Made by a program: the position numbers and the translations under genes | Assembly: GCA_020091685.1 (NCBI GenBank) | Contig: CM034607.1 | Location: 2,347,439 to 2,411,438, forward strand | Source of the DNA: Lutjanus erythropterus | Taxonomy: Eukaryota > Chordata > Actinopteri > Lutjaniformes > Lutjanidae | DNA: 64,000 nucleotides | Reading direction: 5' to 3' | The notes under the pieces: model-generated | The model's input: the letters and a program-made list of their open reading frames with translations, nothing else | Databases searched by the model: none | Told to the model about the DNA's origin: nothing | Part shown: positions 50,685 through 62,390 of the stretch, one piece after another | How the letters are laid out: every line of letters starts with the position of its first letter | How positions within the stretch are numbered: the stretch's first letter is position 1

Positions 50685-52020
50685 TTGGTATGGGCAAACT
50701 ATAGCTAAAGCATGTAAGGCTGGACTGTTTTATTATTTCTGTATCCACCTCCTTTACACAGCATTGTACAGTTTATGTTAAACATGAACCAAAGAGCTGG
50801 ACTGGATGTTTTACAGAAACTATTGTAACACTTTTGGTCAAAAAGGCACCATATGCCCTCTTGACATGAAGCTCCGTCTTATTGACTTAATCTCCATCTT
50901 AAAGTTTAATCCTCATTCACATGCGATGTAGAGACGCTTATTCTTAATCTGCTGCTGCTGATCCTGCTGTGCAAACTTCAGTCTCCTCACTGCTATGAAT
51001 CTGCATTTTTATTAAAATTTCTTCTGTATCAACTCGTCCTTGCATGATAATCGAGCCCAAAGAGACATTTTCATCCCACTTTAAAAGAACAGAAGTAAGG
51101 TCAGTTAAATGTCATCCACAGATTAGTGGTATTCCAGGTCTGATTTAAACTGATGTATTAAGATGTCTTTGTGGACCTGATCAGCACTGGCTTCCGTATC
51201 CAAACAGATTTTCCAAGATTTCATCTCATCTGCTTGTGCTTTGCTGCGACACTGTCTGTTCTATCCCCAGAGTCTGCAGTCTATTATTCTTGCCGTTGGC
51301 TGGTGCTGATCGTGTGAATGCATCCGTGCGGTGTTATCTTCCTGTATCCTGACAGGGAGGAGCAGGTATTTCCTGGGTAATGTACCCTGTGGGGCAGGAG
51401 CTAAAACTGATGCATGAGTGTGATGATGGTGGTTAAAAAGCTGGAATTAATTTTTTCACATCTGGAGTAAGAATGTGTTATTCCCCCCCTAAAAAAAATC
51501 TTAAAGACTTGGCAGATTTAATGTCTGACTTCTCTGGCTTCTGGATTTGGGAGAGAACAGCACATTTTACAAGGTTACAAGGTCCATTTATTTATCATTT
51601 CACAGCACAGGGCTGCATAACAAGATTCTAGTTGAGATATCAGTTTCATGTGTGTGTTAAGTACACACTGGAAGCAGTGTGAAACAGCTAGACTGGCTTT
51701 GCCCAAACTGAAAACATGTCTATCAACATCGCTAAAGATAAAGATGATAAAGATTATGAACACACTCTGTCATGAACATGAACAAACATATAAAATGGCC
51801 ATTTGTGGTTTTGTGCTCAGACTATTTCTTGATGATCTTCAATTTCTCTGTAGTCTTTGACTAAAGTGTGGTTTATTTGATCAGACTTGGTTATTGAGCA
51901 CAGGTTTTGGTTTTGGTCTCTGGACAGGAACAGTGGTACCAAAGATGACAACCTCAACTGAAGTCATTGTTACTTCTTGCTTTCTGTATAACAAATTAAA
52001 AATGAAAAGGAAAAAAAAAA
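50685..52020. other. Stretch without recognised features
   Basis: Unique-looking sequence. Small frames at 51575-51860 lack support, and a poly-A run lies near 52010. No gene or repeat is supported. Confidence 0.35.
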
Positions 52021-52165
52021 ACAAATAACACATTATGTTACAGTAATTAGCAAACTTCAGAGGTATTGGTAACCTATTTTTGAACTTTGGACAGAGTCAG
52101 GATAGCTGTTTCCAACTATTTCCAGCCTTTATGCTAAGCTAGGCTAACCACATCCTGACTCCAGC
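52021..52165. repeat. Fragment of a GGACAGAG / ATGCTAAGCTA fish repeat
   Basis: TTTGGACAGAGTCAGGATAG, GCTGTTTCCAAC, TTTCCAGCCTTTATGCTAAG and CTAGGCTAACCACATCCTG follow the order of a very common teleost MITE. A shorter relative is at 19832-19895. Confidence 0.65.
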
Positions 52166-52178
52166 TCTCTACTGTCAA

Positions 52179-52670
52179 CATGTTCTCACACGTTCCCAAT
52201 GCATCAAATACATTAGCTTGGTCACTGGCCCTATGCTATAAACTATGACCCCTTTAGTGTAAATTTTGCACTTGCATGCCTATGGTCAAGTAAGTAATAA
52301 TAAATATGCAATGTCCAGAGAGATTTTCAAAATAAAGGCACAAAATCTGATCATTATTTGGGTTAAGTAACTATATGTTACATAAGTTAACATACAGAAT
52401 GTAAGTTGATACTTACATAACAAAAGTCAACTTAAGGAATGTAACTTAGCCAACATAAATTATGTATTTTACATACATTACACAACTTACATTGTACAAA
52501 GAAATTGGTTTCACACAGGACCTGAATCCCAGGTGAAAGTCCTGTGTTTGTTCCATCCAACCCACCTCCACTGTATGTGGTCGCACCTCCAGAAATTATG
52601 CTAGATGGATACCTGTAGTGTCATAGTTTGAAGCTGGGTTGCCATGTTTGACATGAATGAGAACAGACTG
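52179..52670. mobile_element. CTGTTCTCA-ended MITE, compact copy
   Basis: ATGTTCTCACACGTTCCC at the left and GAATGAGAACAGACTG at the right are inverted termini. 'GCATCAAATACATTAGCTTGG', 'TCAAAATAAAGGC', 'GTAACTTAGCCAACATAAATT' and 'CACCTCCAGAAATTATGCTAG' align with the longer copies. About 490 bp, non-coding. Confidence 0.75.
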
Positions 52671-55432
52671 GTTCTAAACACACAGACATAGGTATCATGG
52701 AATCAATCAGTCTCACTATCATACAGACAGTGAATGTTTGCATTTCCCATAACTATTCCAACTTTGATTAAATCATGCCTCTGTTATGAATTGTAATGTC
52801 CACAAAGAAAGTATGATTGTGGCTTTCTTTTTTGCTATGTAGATCTGAATGGCTTGTGCATTTCAAATAATGAATGATATTTTTTTGATTTGAGACAACT
52901 TATAATAATCAGTTTGCTCCAGCATTCGAAACATGAATTGTATGGAGTTAAAAAATGTCAGGTTTAACTGAATGGACTCTTTATATTAAGCCAATAAACA
53001 TGGCTTTTTTGTATTTAGGACAACTTGAAATAATTGCATGTAATAGTATGTGTGGAGTTGAAAAAAAAAATATATATTAAAATGAATAAATTATTTACAC
53101 TGTGTAAACCTCAAATATTACATGTCATCGATAACTGTGCATTTTTATAAAATTATACTGACATCCTGACTGGATAATGCAAAGTTCCTGTTTTCCTGTG
53201 TTTCCTTATATTATGTGTCTCTTAGTAAGCAGACACCCCCATATCCACCCACCAAATCCACCCTCCTTCTCTCCTTTGTCTCATCTCACCTCACTCCCAG
53301 TGACATTTAAGCAACCTGCCCACTTCCCCACCCCCTACCCCACCATCACCATCATCCCTGCCACCCTTTGTTCCCCACCAGCCTGCAGAAGGTCTCCTTT
53401 TTTCTTTTTGCATTGCACGTGTCTGTCTCTACCCTGCACCCTCTGACATTACAGCTTTAAATCCTCTCTTCATTATATCACCTGCTCGAACATTAAAACT
53501 AGATTTAATAATCTACTGGTTTCATAATACACCAATTTATGTCATCAATATGAGCCTTAAGCTTTTATTAAGTTCAAAAGGGAATGGCATCGTCCTCCAT
53601 TCACTGAACCCTGATATTAATATTTTAATAACCTGGCCCTCACCACTGACTTATGGTGATCATTATATAAAGAAAGGGAAAAAAGATGGTAGAAAAAATC
53701 CTCCCACTGTCATACACACTTCTTTGATTTCCTACATGCTTTAGTCTTGGATATTTTTTATTGCTCTCAAGGCTCGGCTAAGCTAATCAGCATGCTGATG
53801 GCCCACGTAACTGGTACATGGTGATTCAAACTGGTTATGCTGCAGTTTTTATTCACCTGGCAGCTACAGTATCTGCCATGAGAACATGCATGAAAAGAGT
53901 TCATTTCAGTACGATGGATTTTTGCAGCTTGATGATTTGAACATTTCTAAGAAGTTGTTTGTTGGCTTCCAGTGACTCATGCTCCTTGAACTCATCACAT
54001 CAAACAAAATGTATGGAGGGATCCTGTTGTAGATCATTTTCTCCATTTATTCGCCCTTCTTAGATATCTTGTGTCAGTGAAAATGCAGTAAGAACATCTT
54101 GGATTTTCGGTTTCCTGTTGGTTGTGGACTTTTCTTTTATGTTTGCTCAACTGCAGCAGCTGTCACTGCTCATTCTAACAGCCCAGGTCTTCCAAACTGA
54201 AAATATAAAAACAAGTATATAAACCACAATATTCAGAACAGCAAATAAGTACTTTATTTTTAATTTAAAGGATTATTCCAGTTTATCACAGTTTGGGCCA
54301 ACATTCCCATTTGTGTTAATATGTTGTATTCAATAAGGATGCCACGGTGAGGAAATTTTCCCACCAGTTAAACTTGACAACACCAGGGTTACCAATTACA
54401 AGAAAGGACAATAGCCTTTAGATCTTCCTCTTACTTTTAACACAACAAATGTTTATGGTTCAATATTAAGTTTTGAGGTGCCAGATCCATCAAGCATCCC
54501 CTACGTTGACCCCAACAAATATAGATGCCACAGATGAGTTGTGAAGTGATGCTAATGTAAAGAATATGTCGGTTGTAGTATAGCTTCTTTCCAAGGCTAG
54601 CTTGGTTTAGCCAAGTTAGCCTTAGTTTAGATAATTAGCACCACCTAATGGCTTCATTGACTGAACAACAGAATACTCACTTTTATGTCTGTGTACACCT
54701 TATGACCATAAGTCTCTGTATAACTGTCCTTCCAGCAGATTTCAGTCTGTGCAACCATATCCAGTGTTCAAGCAGCCTCATGTCAGGCTGTGATTAGTCT
54801 AATTTTAGAGGGTTCTGTTTGAAATCATATTCCTGCTACTCTGGGCTGTGATTGGACTGCAGACACTTTTAGCTGTAACTGTAGCATCCATTGTCAGACT
54901 CAGCGGGCAAGTAATATCATCGTTGTATGTCCGAACACTGGTAACACAAGTAACACCGACAACCATAGCAAGCCTTATACTCATCAAGTTCATTTTTGAC
55001 ATCTGAAAAAAAGGCTACATCAATAGGCTATTGGCATCAAAACTTTGACAGTGCAAGACACATGAGCAGTCAGCAGGTCAGACAAGTTGCGAACAAGCCC
55101 CAAAGTTAGCCAAACTTATTAGAGAAAATGAAGGTGAACAGTGAAAACAAAACCCAAACTGTTTGTGTAGACAGTCTTTACAGTTTACAGACCTACTTCC
55201 TGCTTCAGCTTTGACCAGGCATGCATACTGAAATTGTATGCACACAATGGCATACAATTTTAGTTTTACTTCACTTTACTTTTAGTTTTACCCAAACCAT
55301 GAAGTGGTAAATAATGGTAAATTGGATAAACAGCTATAGTTTGCATCTTATCATCATATTTTCCCTTGTTAGCCTCAGTTAGAGGGGTTAGGGCTGGGAC
55401 ATTATGGTAACAGTATCAATACCAGTACCCTA
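52671..55432. other. Long stretch with minor features
   Basis: Positions 52850-53105 carry words like those in the CACTGTAAA family (GACAACTT, AGTTGAAAAAAAA, TTTACACTGTG) and may be a decayed member. Positions 53230-53400 are C/T-rich, with CCACC repeats and a proline-rich chance frame. TTCCAAGGCTAGCTTGG near 54590 is repeat-like. No gene is supported. Confidence 0.35.
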
Positions 55433-55971
55433 CTGGGGATTTCCACCAGATGAGGCTCTGTGATGTCGTGTGTGTGCCACGGTTTTGTTCTGTCATACGA
55501 GTGATTGCAGTTCCCACCAGCAGTGTTTCAGAAGCGTTTCAGCAGCAGAGCATTTTGGCCGTCTGATTATGTTTACTTGCTCTGATTTTGTTGATTAAGT
55601 CCTCTTTCCTTCTTCTTTGTGCTTCTACCATGGATAAGCAGGCTACGTAGTTATTATAGTTTATTTTCTGTCTATCTTTATGATCATGAGTCTGCATGGG
55701 GTCTTTTATTTTGAAAATTAAACAGATTCTCCCTGCCTTTTCCATGCTTGACTTCCTACCCGTTCGACCTGCTCTGTGCTAATTGACGTGGCATCCATCT
55801 AAAATAGACTAGGTGCGTATTCTCCACAAAGCGGAGCGCCGAGCTGCTTCTGGGAAGCGTCTGAAATGCGCCACAGCATTTCTGGTGGAAACACAAGCAT
55901 TGTCTAGAATCGGCTCAAATGCCACGGTGTAGCCGTCATGCAGCACAGCCACGCCTGGTGGAAATTAGGGG
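55433..55971. mobile_element. ATTTCCACCAG-ended non-autonomous DNA element
   Basis: It starts CTGGGGATTTCCACCAGA and ends GCCTGGTGGAAATTAGGG, inverted ends sharing ATTTCCACCAG. Inner words 'GCAGTTCCCACCAGCAGTG' and 'GCATTTCTGGTGGAAACAC' repeat the terminal motif inside the element. The right half contains AAGCGGAGCGCCGAGC and 'GGAAGCGTCTGAAATGCGCC', CpG-rich for this window. It lies inside a GTATCAATACC / ATACTGATACC repeat. A short minus frame (55745-55539) has no transposase motif. Confidence 0.65.
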
Positions 55972-57660
55972 TTAGAGTAATACTGATACCAATAAAGTAC
56001 TACATTTTTTCAACTTCATACGATACCCATCTTGAATGGAAGCATTCCTGACATAATCCTTCCATATTTTATGCATTTACCTTCATCAGAGTTTTGAATG
56101 CTTTGGTGGCATCTCAGAATGCTGAACTGACAGAACAGTGATCATCCGCAAGCAAAACCATGCTATATTTTTGCCTCAATCTGGATACAAAAAGAATCTA
56201 TTGTAAGTATTGTTTAACTGCAGAATTTTTTATTGTAATTGGTGCTGAACCCAGCCCTAATAGTGATGTTATTTTGTTCCCGGAGAAAGCAGCTCAGTCG
56301 TGTGTGTGATGAACTTTTAAGAGGAATAGCTGATGTAATTATTGATTATTAATTATGAGCAATCCTTCCTGTCCATTGTACAGTGAATTCACACTTTTAT
56401 CCTCAAGAAGATGTTACAGATTACCGATGTCAAACAGAAATATCTTCAAGAAATCTGTCAAGGTAATTAATGAAATTAGGATCTAGTAGACCAGGACAAA
56501 GGGTGGTGCTCCTGACTTTGCTGCAGTAGATTAATCTAGTATGGTGTAGACTTGTTATTGTGAGTTGCTGTGTATTGTGAGTTATGAATGTACATACGAC
56601 ATATGCATTGGGTATTGTATTTTTTATGACATGTTTTATGGTGAAACTGAAGACTTGTGGACAATAAAATTTTCATATTGTATTCCTTTTAAAGCCACCT
56701 CAAGGAAAGAAATTCCAGTGGTCAGTCCCCAGTCTTTTTCTGAACCCCTCTCTTTGTTATGATAACGGATGTGTTTATATAGTGTTTCAAGATGCCATTC
56801 CGTCCTTTCTAGTAAAAGGCTGCTCAGTGTTTGCATTCCTCAGAAAATGTTCTGCAGGTTTCTGTGTTCTGGGGCCCACAGAGCATGCACATTACAGGTC
56901 TCTGGCTATGAGATATGATGCATAATTTGGCATATTTGTGCCGCATAGAAAGTGTACCTTTTTTTGGCCAGATGGTGCAGCCTAAGAAATGCTGTTGAAA
57001 TTGGATGATTCCACCTTCACAGTTTCCATCTTATGTCAACGTTCAGTGGCAGCGCAGGGAATAAGATGTCCTTAATGTAGCAAGTCAGAATCGTGACCGT
57101 GAACCGACAGCCCTTGGGTCTCTTTTTGCTTAACTAACCCTAACCCAACCCTACCCCCAACTCTGACCAATTGTTTTGGCATGATCTGTAATGTAATCTG
57201 GGGTTTTTGAAACAGAATCACCAAATATCAGTGTTATGCTTTGTGTTAGGATCGATGTGAGTCATGGGGCTTTCAATTCTTACTGTCCACAAAAATTGCC
57301 TCAAAACTCCTGACTGGGGCTTTGGTTTGGCATCATATTTGACCTCCATTTCATGTTGAGCTGCACCATGGCATTGCATTGTGGGAAGGGCTTTCTGCAT
57401 GCAATTTGTATGATTATGTTAGGTTGACGGGTGGTGAAGAGCAGGTAGAGCAGAGCATGGACTGAAGCCACTGTTGGCATTTCCCACATTGCCAAGCAGA
57501 GTCTGATAATCAGATGAGGACATGTGGATTAGTGCCCTGACTGCAAAGCTGGTGACAACAGCCTCAGCCACCGAGCTGCTCCCTCATAAACAGCCCCTGG
57601 CTTCAGCTCTCTTCTTCTGTCCATCGTTTTTCTTTCTTTCCACACCCTCATCCTGTCTCC
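55972..57660. other. Stretch without recognised features
   Basis: Unique-looking sequence, except that the first 60 bases (GAGTAATACTGATACCAATA, CATACGATACCC) belong to the repeat hosting the preceding element. Chance frames occur near 56565-56836 and 57218-57495. AACCCTAACCCAACCCTACC near 57135 is telomere-like in wording but short and degenerate. Confidence 0.35.
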
Positions 57661-57664
57661 CGCC

Positions 57665-57689
57665 CTCCTCCTCCTCCTCCTCCTCCTCA
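57665..57689. repeat. (CTC)n microsatellite
   Basis: About eight CTC units. The arginine-rich minus frame across it is an artefact. A second CTC run lies at 57865-57889. Confidence 0.9.
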
Positions 57690-57864
57690 GGGAGTGTACT
57701 TCCCCATGTTTCCCAGCCAAATCCAATCATGTTAGCCTCTCCACTCCCTGGTCCTGGCTGACTAATGCCTTTTCATCTAAAGGGCAGATTTCGCGAAAGA
57801 GTCACCCTGCTATCTCCTCTCTGATGCCATTCGTCCTCTCCCTCTCCATCTACTCGCTATGTGT

Positions 57865-57889
57865 CTCCTCCTCCTCCTCCTCTTCTTCC
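57865..57889. repeat. (CTC)n microsatellite
   Basis: CTC/CTT units, about eight, within a pyrimidine-rich region. Confidence 0.88.
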
Positions 57890-58129
57890 CCCGGGGCTCC
57901 TATTTCTTTTCAGATCAACCTCAGCACAGCCGGGCCCTCAGGTGTCTTGATAAGGTCGGCAACCACTCAAAGCATGATGGTTCTTCATATTTCCTCGATG
58001 CTCAGGGATCCATCAGCACAGCAACACCTTTAACCCTTTTTTTCGTCCAAACCTCATGTCTGGGAGGGGGGATCAGGCTGCATTCACCTTGAGGACATTT
58101 TTATCAGCACCTATTATTATTTTTCATTC
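57890..58129. other. Stretch without recognised features
   Basis: Unique-looking, moderately GC-rich. Small serine-rich frames only. Confidence 0.3.
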
Positions 58130-58345
58130 CTACAGCAGGCAGACTAATTAATATTTCACAGTTCTTTAGTGTTGCTTCTCATCATTTATTTCTGCGAGCG
58201 GCGGTTAAAGTGGCAGATGAAAAACGTGGGATAATTTAATTTCAGGAGAGGAACACTGTGATACATTTTCAAACCTAATGGGTGCTTTTTATTCACCGCG
58301 TATCTCTTGCTTACAGCGGCTGTTTTTCCTGTTAACATTGTGATG
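58130..58345. promoter_or_regulatory. Putative conserved non-coding element
   Basis: It is repeat-free with ACTAATTAATATTTCACAG (paired homeodomain cores), 'TTTCTGCGAGCGGCGGTTAAAG', 'AACGTGGGATAATTTAATTTC' and 'TTTTATTCACCGCGTATCTC'. CpGs survive among AT-rich cores, the pattern of a developmental enhancer. No coding frame covers it. Confidence 0.4.
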
Positions 58346-58904
58346 AGGACAAACAGTCCCTGCTCGCCTCAGTCGCACAGTCGCTGAAGTAAAGAACAAA
58401 GGAGGAATTCTTAACATCTGGGGGCGGTGGGGTTTTTTTTAGGGTGAGAGTGTGGGAGGATAGGGGGGTGGGTTGGCAGTTGCTACCATTAGGGGGAACA
58501 AACCAGGAGTGATTGTTTTCAGTGGAGCTCAAGCTGTCACAGCAGGAATGGTCAGTTAAGGTGTTACCAGCGAGCAGGCTTGCAGAGCGTGGTTAGAGTG
58601 ATAGTTGGAGCCTGTAATGGGATGTTATTACATGTACTTATCACTGTGTAGCTGTGTTTGTGGCTCCATGGCTTGATCTAGCCTGAACCACTCAACATTT
58701 CATCTTGTGGAGGTGTGATCAGCAGCATGGTACTACACCAACCCTCTGTAAATGGTAGCCAAGGAACTGACCATTTATTGCAAATGGTTAAACAGTTCGA
58801 CTGTTCCGAGCAGCTCTTTCTCATCTCCAGGTCATGAAATACCAACATTTTGTCATGCCCCTCCACGTGTTGCACTGATGTACATACCCTTTAGCATGTA
58901 ATGC
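58346..58904. other. Stretch without recognised features
   Basis: It includes a G-rich part at 58420-58500 with runs of G on the plus strand, and otherwise unique-looking sequence. No gene is supported. Confidence 0.3.
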
Positions 58905-59060
58905 ACCAAGCCTTCTAGAAACTTCAAAATAAACCCATCAGGGGACACAGAGCAAGAAAGCCCATGAATGGAGGAGGTGGAGTGGATGGATGAGTCAAGC
59001 AAACACAGCAAACATGGGACTTATAGCCGGGCTGTATTTTGGCACCCATATTAATATGTT
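58905..59060. mobile_element. Diverged fragment of the CTGTTCTCA-ended MITE family
   Basis: AACTTCAAAATAAACCC and 'GAGCAAGAAAGCCCATGAATGG', then GGATGGATGAGTCAAGCAAA, parallel GAGCAAGAAAGTCTGGATGA and GGATGGTTGGGTCAAACTTC at 11318-11375. Ends are not preserved. Confidence 0.4.
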
Positions 59061-59157
59061 AGAGCAGCCACACACCCCGTGTGAGCAGGGTGGCTGCAGC
59101 TAGGGTTAGGGGATGTCTACTGAACTGACACACACAGGCTGTGTGTCTGCTCTAACC

Positions 59158-59364
59158 CAGAGATTCCCAGTCCTCCTCACCCACTGTTCTGCATGTTTTA
59201 GATTTTTCCCTGCTCCAACACACCTGATTCAAATGATCAGCTCATTGTCAAGCCTCTGCAGAAACCTGATTATGACCTCTTCACTTGAATCAGGTGTACT
59301 GCAGCAGGGAAACATCTAAAGCATGCAGGGCAGTGAGCCCCAAGAACCAGGATTGGGAAATGCT
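59158..59364. mobile_element. Palindromic hAT-like MITE (GTTTTAGATTTTTCCCTGC)
   Basis: Left CTGCATGTTTTAGATTTTTC and GCTCCAACACACCTGATTC pair with right GAATCAGGTGTACTGCAGC and GGGAAACATCTAAAGCATGC. Outer ends are AGATTCCCAGTCCT and AGGATTGGGAAAT. CTAACC lies outside both ends, part of a possible imperfect target duplication. The family is familiar as a common fish MITE. About 207 bp. Confidence 0.75.
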
Positions 59365-60219
59365 AACCTGTTAATATTGGTGCTGAAATACAGAGGCTAT
59401 ATCTATGGAATTTGCATATAATGATTTCCACGGTGAAACATCATGACGAACAATGATCATCATCATTGCTGGGTGTAAAAGGTTCTTGGCCTCGATACCA
59501 CATGTCTGTAACTTAGTTGTTTTTTTTAAAGAAGATAATAAACAGGCCTGTAGTGCAATGAATGGCAGCAACAGCTTATGTCAAAATGGAACTGGCAACA
59601 ACTCTACGGCAACTCTGAGGGAGCACACAACCTCAACAGAAGGCTTTTAAATCATGATGTTACAATGGAAGAGAGATCAGGTGTTGATAACTGTCAGCCA
59701 TCACAAAGGACATACTTCATTTTGAGATTTGGGGTCTTATCTGTATTTTCCATGAGACATGCACAGTTCTCTGCAAAAATACAGTGAAAATGATCTGCTG
59801 ACAGTCAATCTGAGATCATATCAGCAACATATCACATTTTACTACAGTTTTTAATGTCTACATCTGTAGAATATGTCACAGATGTGAAAAAATCAGGTGC
59901 AGAGCAGGATTTTTCCAATGCACTTTCTTTTTCTTTCTGTTTTCTCCCCTACTCTCTGAGGGGGAAAAGTCACCTTGCTTTCTGGTTACATTTCCATCTT
60001 TTCAAAACACTTCTGCAAACTTTATGTAGAAAGATAGAGGCTGGAGCAGGAGCAGCACCACAGTAGCAACACTGCCTGTGTGGACACCACGGGTGTGCAA
60101 GATGCAGTTTAGCGAGGTAGCTATCACATGCAGGTACATGCTACCAATGTGGCCTGAGTGTTTTACCAAGGTGTTGGTGTTCCATGTTAAACTGTAAGAC
60201 AACATCACGTAAGGTTATT
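59365..60219. other. Stretch without recognised features
   Basis: Unique-looking sequence with frames of up to 70 codons and no motifs. Nothing is supported. Confidence 0.3.
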
Positions 60220-60404
60220 TGACTTAAGGACCATGATGTTTTCCTAAACCTAAACCTGATATTTCAGGTTTAACTGTGCAATGTTTGTACTAGTGGTGAT
60301 GCCAAAGGAAAGGATTACTCCTATGGGGAGCATGCAGGTGCTCAGTAAATTTCATGGTAGTCTGCCAACTAGATATTTCTTGCATAGAGGTTTTCTTCTT
60401 CCAT
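60220..60404. repeat. Fish repeat fragments
   Basis: TTTCCTAAACCTAAACCTGA resembles the CTAAACCTAACC words of the MITE family. GGGGAGCATGCAGGTGCTCA plus AATTTCATGGTAGTCTGCCA is the same phrase as 10150-10205 and belongs to the family at 36731-36930. Confidence 0.5.
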
Positions 60405-60592
60405 CAGCTGCTCCTAATTAAGGAGTTGCCACAGTGGATCATTTACCTAAAGCAGATCATCTGCGTCTTGCTGGCAAACCAAGCAGCACCCAACCTGGTA
60501 CAGGAATCTAATTTTATGATCCATTACTAGGTTTTTTACACCAGATGCCCTTCCTAATGCAACCCTCCCCAGTCCACTTGCGCATCTGTAGT
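60405..60592. repeat. Fish repeat with CCAGATGCCCTTCCTAATGC core
   Basis: GGAGTTGCCACAGTGGATCA, 'GATCATCTGCGTCTTGC' and CCAGATGCCCTTCCTAATGC followed by AACCCTCCCC are in the order of a very common teleost interspersed repeat. Class unknown to me. Confidence 0.6.
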
Positions 60593-60688
60593 AGCTAGGG
60601 TTCACTGTCTTGCCCAAGGACACTTCGACACATGGACAGGTAGCAATGGGTGATGATCCAGTCTACCTCCTGAGTCACAGCCACCCCA
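60593..60688 (-). repeat. tRNA-derived SINE head, reverse orientation
   Basis: On the minus strand it starts GGGGTGGCTGTGACTCAGGA and GGTAGACTGGATCATC (A-box region of a tRNA-like head), followed by 'ACATGTGTCGAAGTGTCCTT' and GGGCAAGACAGTGAACCC. This is a known fish SINE arrangement. Promoter boxes are decayed. Confidence 0.65.
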
Positions 60689-61984
60689 TTTCTTACATAC
60701 AAGGTCAGCGGGGTCAGCAAAAGCACCAGGAGCCATCTTCTACTAGACAGTTTCCTGGAAATCTCAGCAGTACCTGTAGCTGAAGTATTGTACTCTGAAC
60801 CATCCAAGACATTGCCATACTCGCACAATCAGTAATTATATGTATGAAATGCAATTATTATTGACTTGCTGGCTGTCTGTGCACAATTGTAGTGTTGCTC
60901 TGTTTGCTGCTTGATGTGCTTTTCCTCCATGACAGGAATAGATTTTTGGCAAGAAACAACATTTTCAGTGCATCGCAAAATATTGACTGGCTGCAAAGCT
61001 GGTTCAAAAATATCTACTGTATATCAATACTGGTTGAAGCATTGAGTAGTAGAGAGCCGGACAGGTATTTCGTGCCTGTTTACAGCTTGTTTGTGTTTCA
61101 TTAATGGTAATGTAGCAGCAGCTGCTGCAAGGTTAACATGGCATAGAGAGGTCCTCCCTCTACAGAAGGCATGGTCTTTAACATTGCCGTCATGTAGTAA
61201 TACAACTATATTTGATTGCATGCTGTATGAATATCAATTAGTAATATTAACAGTGGTATATGTGTGTTTTTCTGCGTGCCTTCAAGTGTTGTGGGTGGGT
61301 GGCAGTGTGTAATTAATCCTTTTAAAAACACTTGAGATAAATGTGTTCTTATCTGTCTCCAGTCACACTGGCATATTTAGTCTGATAACCAGCATCTGTT
61401 TTCTGCCTGAGTGGTGCAGCAGCATTAAATAGACTTCTCTGTGCATGTGTTATGTTTTTGTTGACTGCATAGGTAACACACTGATGAGTCACTGTGGGCT
61501 GGCAAACACTGCAGTCTGCTTTGCCTCTAAGGTCAGCCCGTGTTTACATGAACAGATTCAAAAAGCCATTTTAAACAAATCAGCAGCTCAAACAAGCTGT
61601 GTCTGCATGGCACTGTTACAATTAACGGAAACCTCAGAGTCTGAGTCTACTGAGTTTATGACATTTTATCTGCTTTTGCACTCACATACTCCAAGCCAAG
61701 CATTCTTCACTTCATTTTTCAGGATCCAAAGTTGGAAAATAGACCCATGTGATGGTAGTGGTTATTCTACTGGTCTGTGTCACCACTATGGAAAAAGGGC
61801 AACTTTACACAGCCTCCATGTGAGAACATTCTCATACACTTTTATACATTGTATATAAAATGACTGAATGGCAAGATATTAACTGTATCCAACTACCTCT
61901 TGTGTCTTTCACGTGAAAGAAAAAACCCTAACATTGCCAAAATGTCCATAAGCAATATGGGGGGGTTGCAATATCGCGATCAGA
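60689..61984. other. Stretch without recognised features
   Basis: It contains a 137-codon plus frame at 61445-61858 with cysteine/histidine/serine-rich composition and no recognisable domain. A few frames of this length are expected by chance. GCAATATCGCGATC near 61970 is a short palindromic phrase that may belong to the following element. Confidence 0.3.
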
Positions 61985-62390
61985 ACAGTTAATGCAAATT
62001 CAACCAATCCCTGGGAATTCTGCATGACACTGCAATCTTTTGCAATCACGGCAAAGTTGACCAAACATCATAGCTTCCCATGAGTTCCACCAATTTTTTA
62101 TACAAAAAACTGCAACTTTTTTCACTTCACAAAAAATACATAAAACCATTGCAACATACATCCCATTTCATTTCCCAAAACCTGCTATGAAATCAGGCAC
62201 ACTGATGTATGCACATGGGCCTGCTATGACTGGTGAACCTCACAGGAAGCTACAATGCTGGATCAAATTTGCAGAAAAACTGCAGTGGTTGGACAAAATT
62301 GCAAGTTCATGCAGAATTCACTGAGATTGTTTGAGTTTGCATAAATTGTTAGGATTGGAGGATGGCAACTTCCTGGAGGGACTGATTGTT
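61985..62390. mobile_element. Large foldback MITE (GCAGAATTC / GAATTCTGC arms)
   Basis: The left arm, 61985-62095, and the right arm, 62225-62345, are imperfect inverted repeats. Left 'ATGCAAATTCAACCAATCCC' and 'GAATTCTGCATGACACTGC' pair with right 'ACAAAATTGCAAGTTCATGCAG' and 'GAGATTGTTTGAGTTTGCAT'. Left 'CTTCCCATGAGTTCCACC' pairs with 'GGTGAACCTCACAGGAAG'. About 130 bp of spacer separates the arms. A single right arm recurs at 42826-42966. Non-coding. Confidence 0.75.

Noticed and set aside
53177-53446. Proline-rich 89-codon frame
   Set aside because: It comes from a CCACC/CTC-rich stretch, with no domain and no splice context.
57121-57170. Telomere-like AACCCTAACCCAACCC words
   Set aside because: Only a few degenerate units. 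Too short to be an interstitial telomere array.
61445-61858. 137-codon plus-strand open frame
   Set aside because: No recognisable motif, and the start lies in ordinary AT-rich DNA. Length is within chance expectation.
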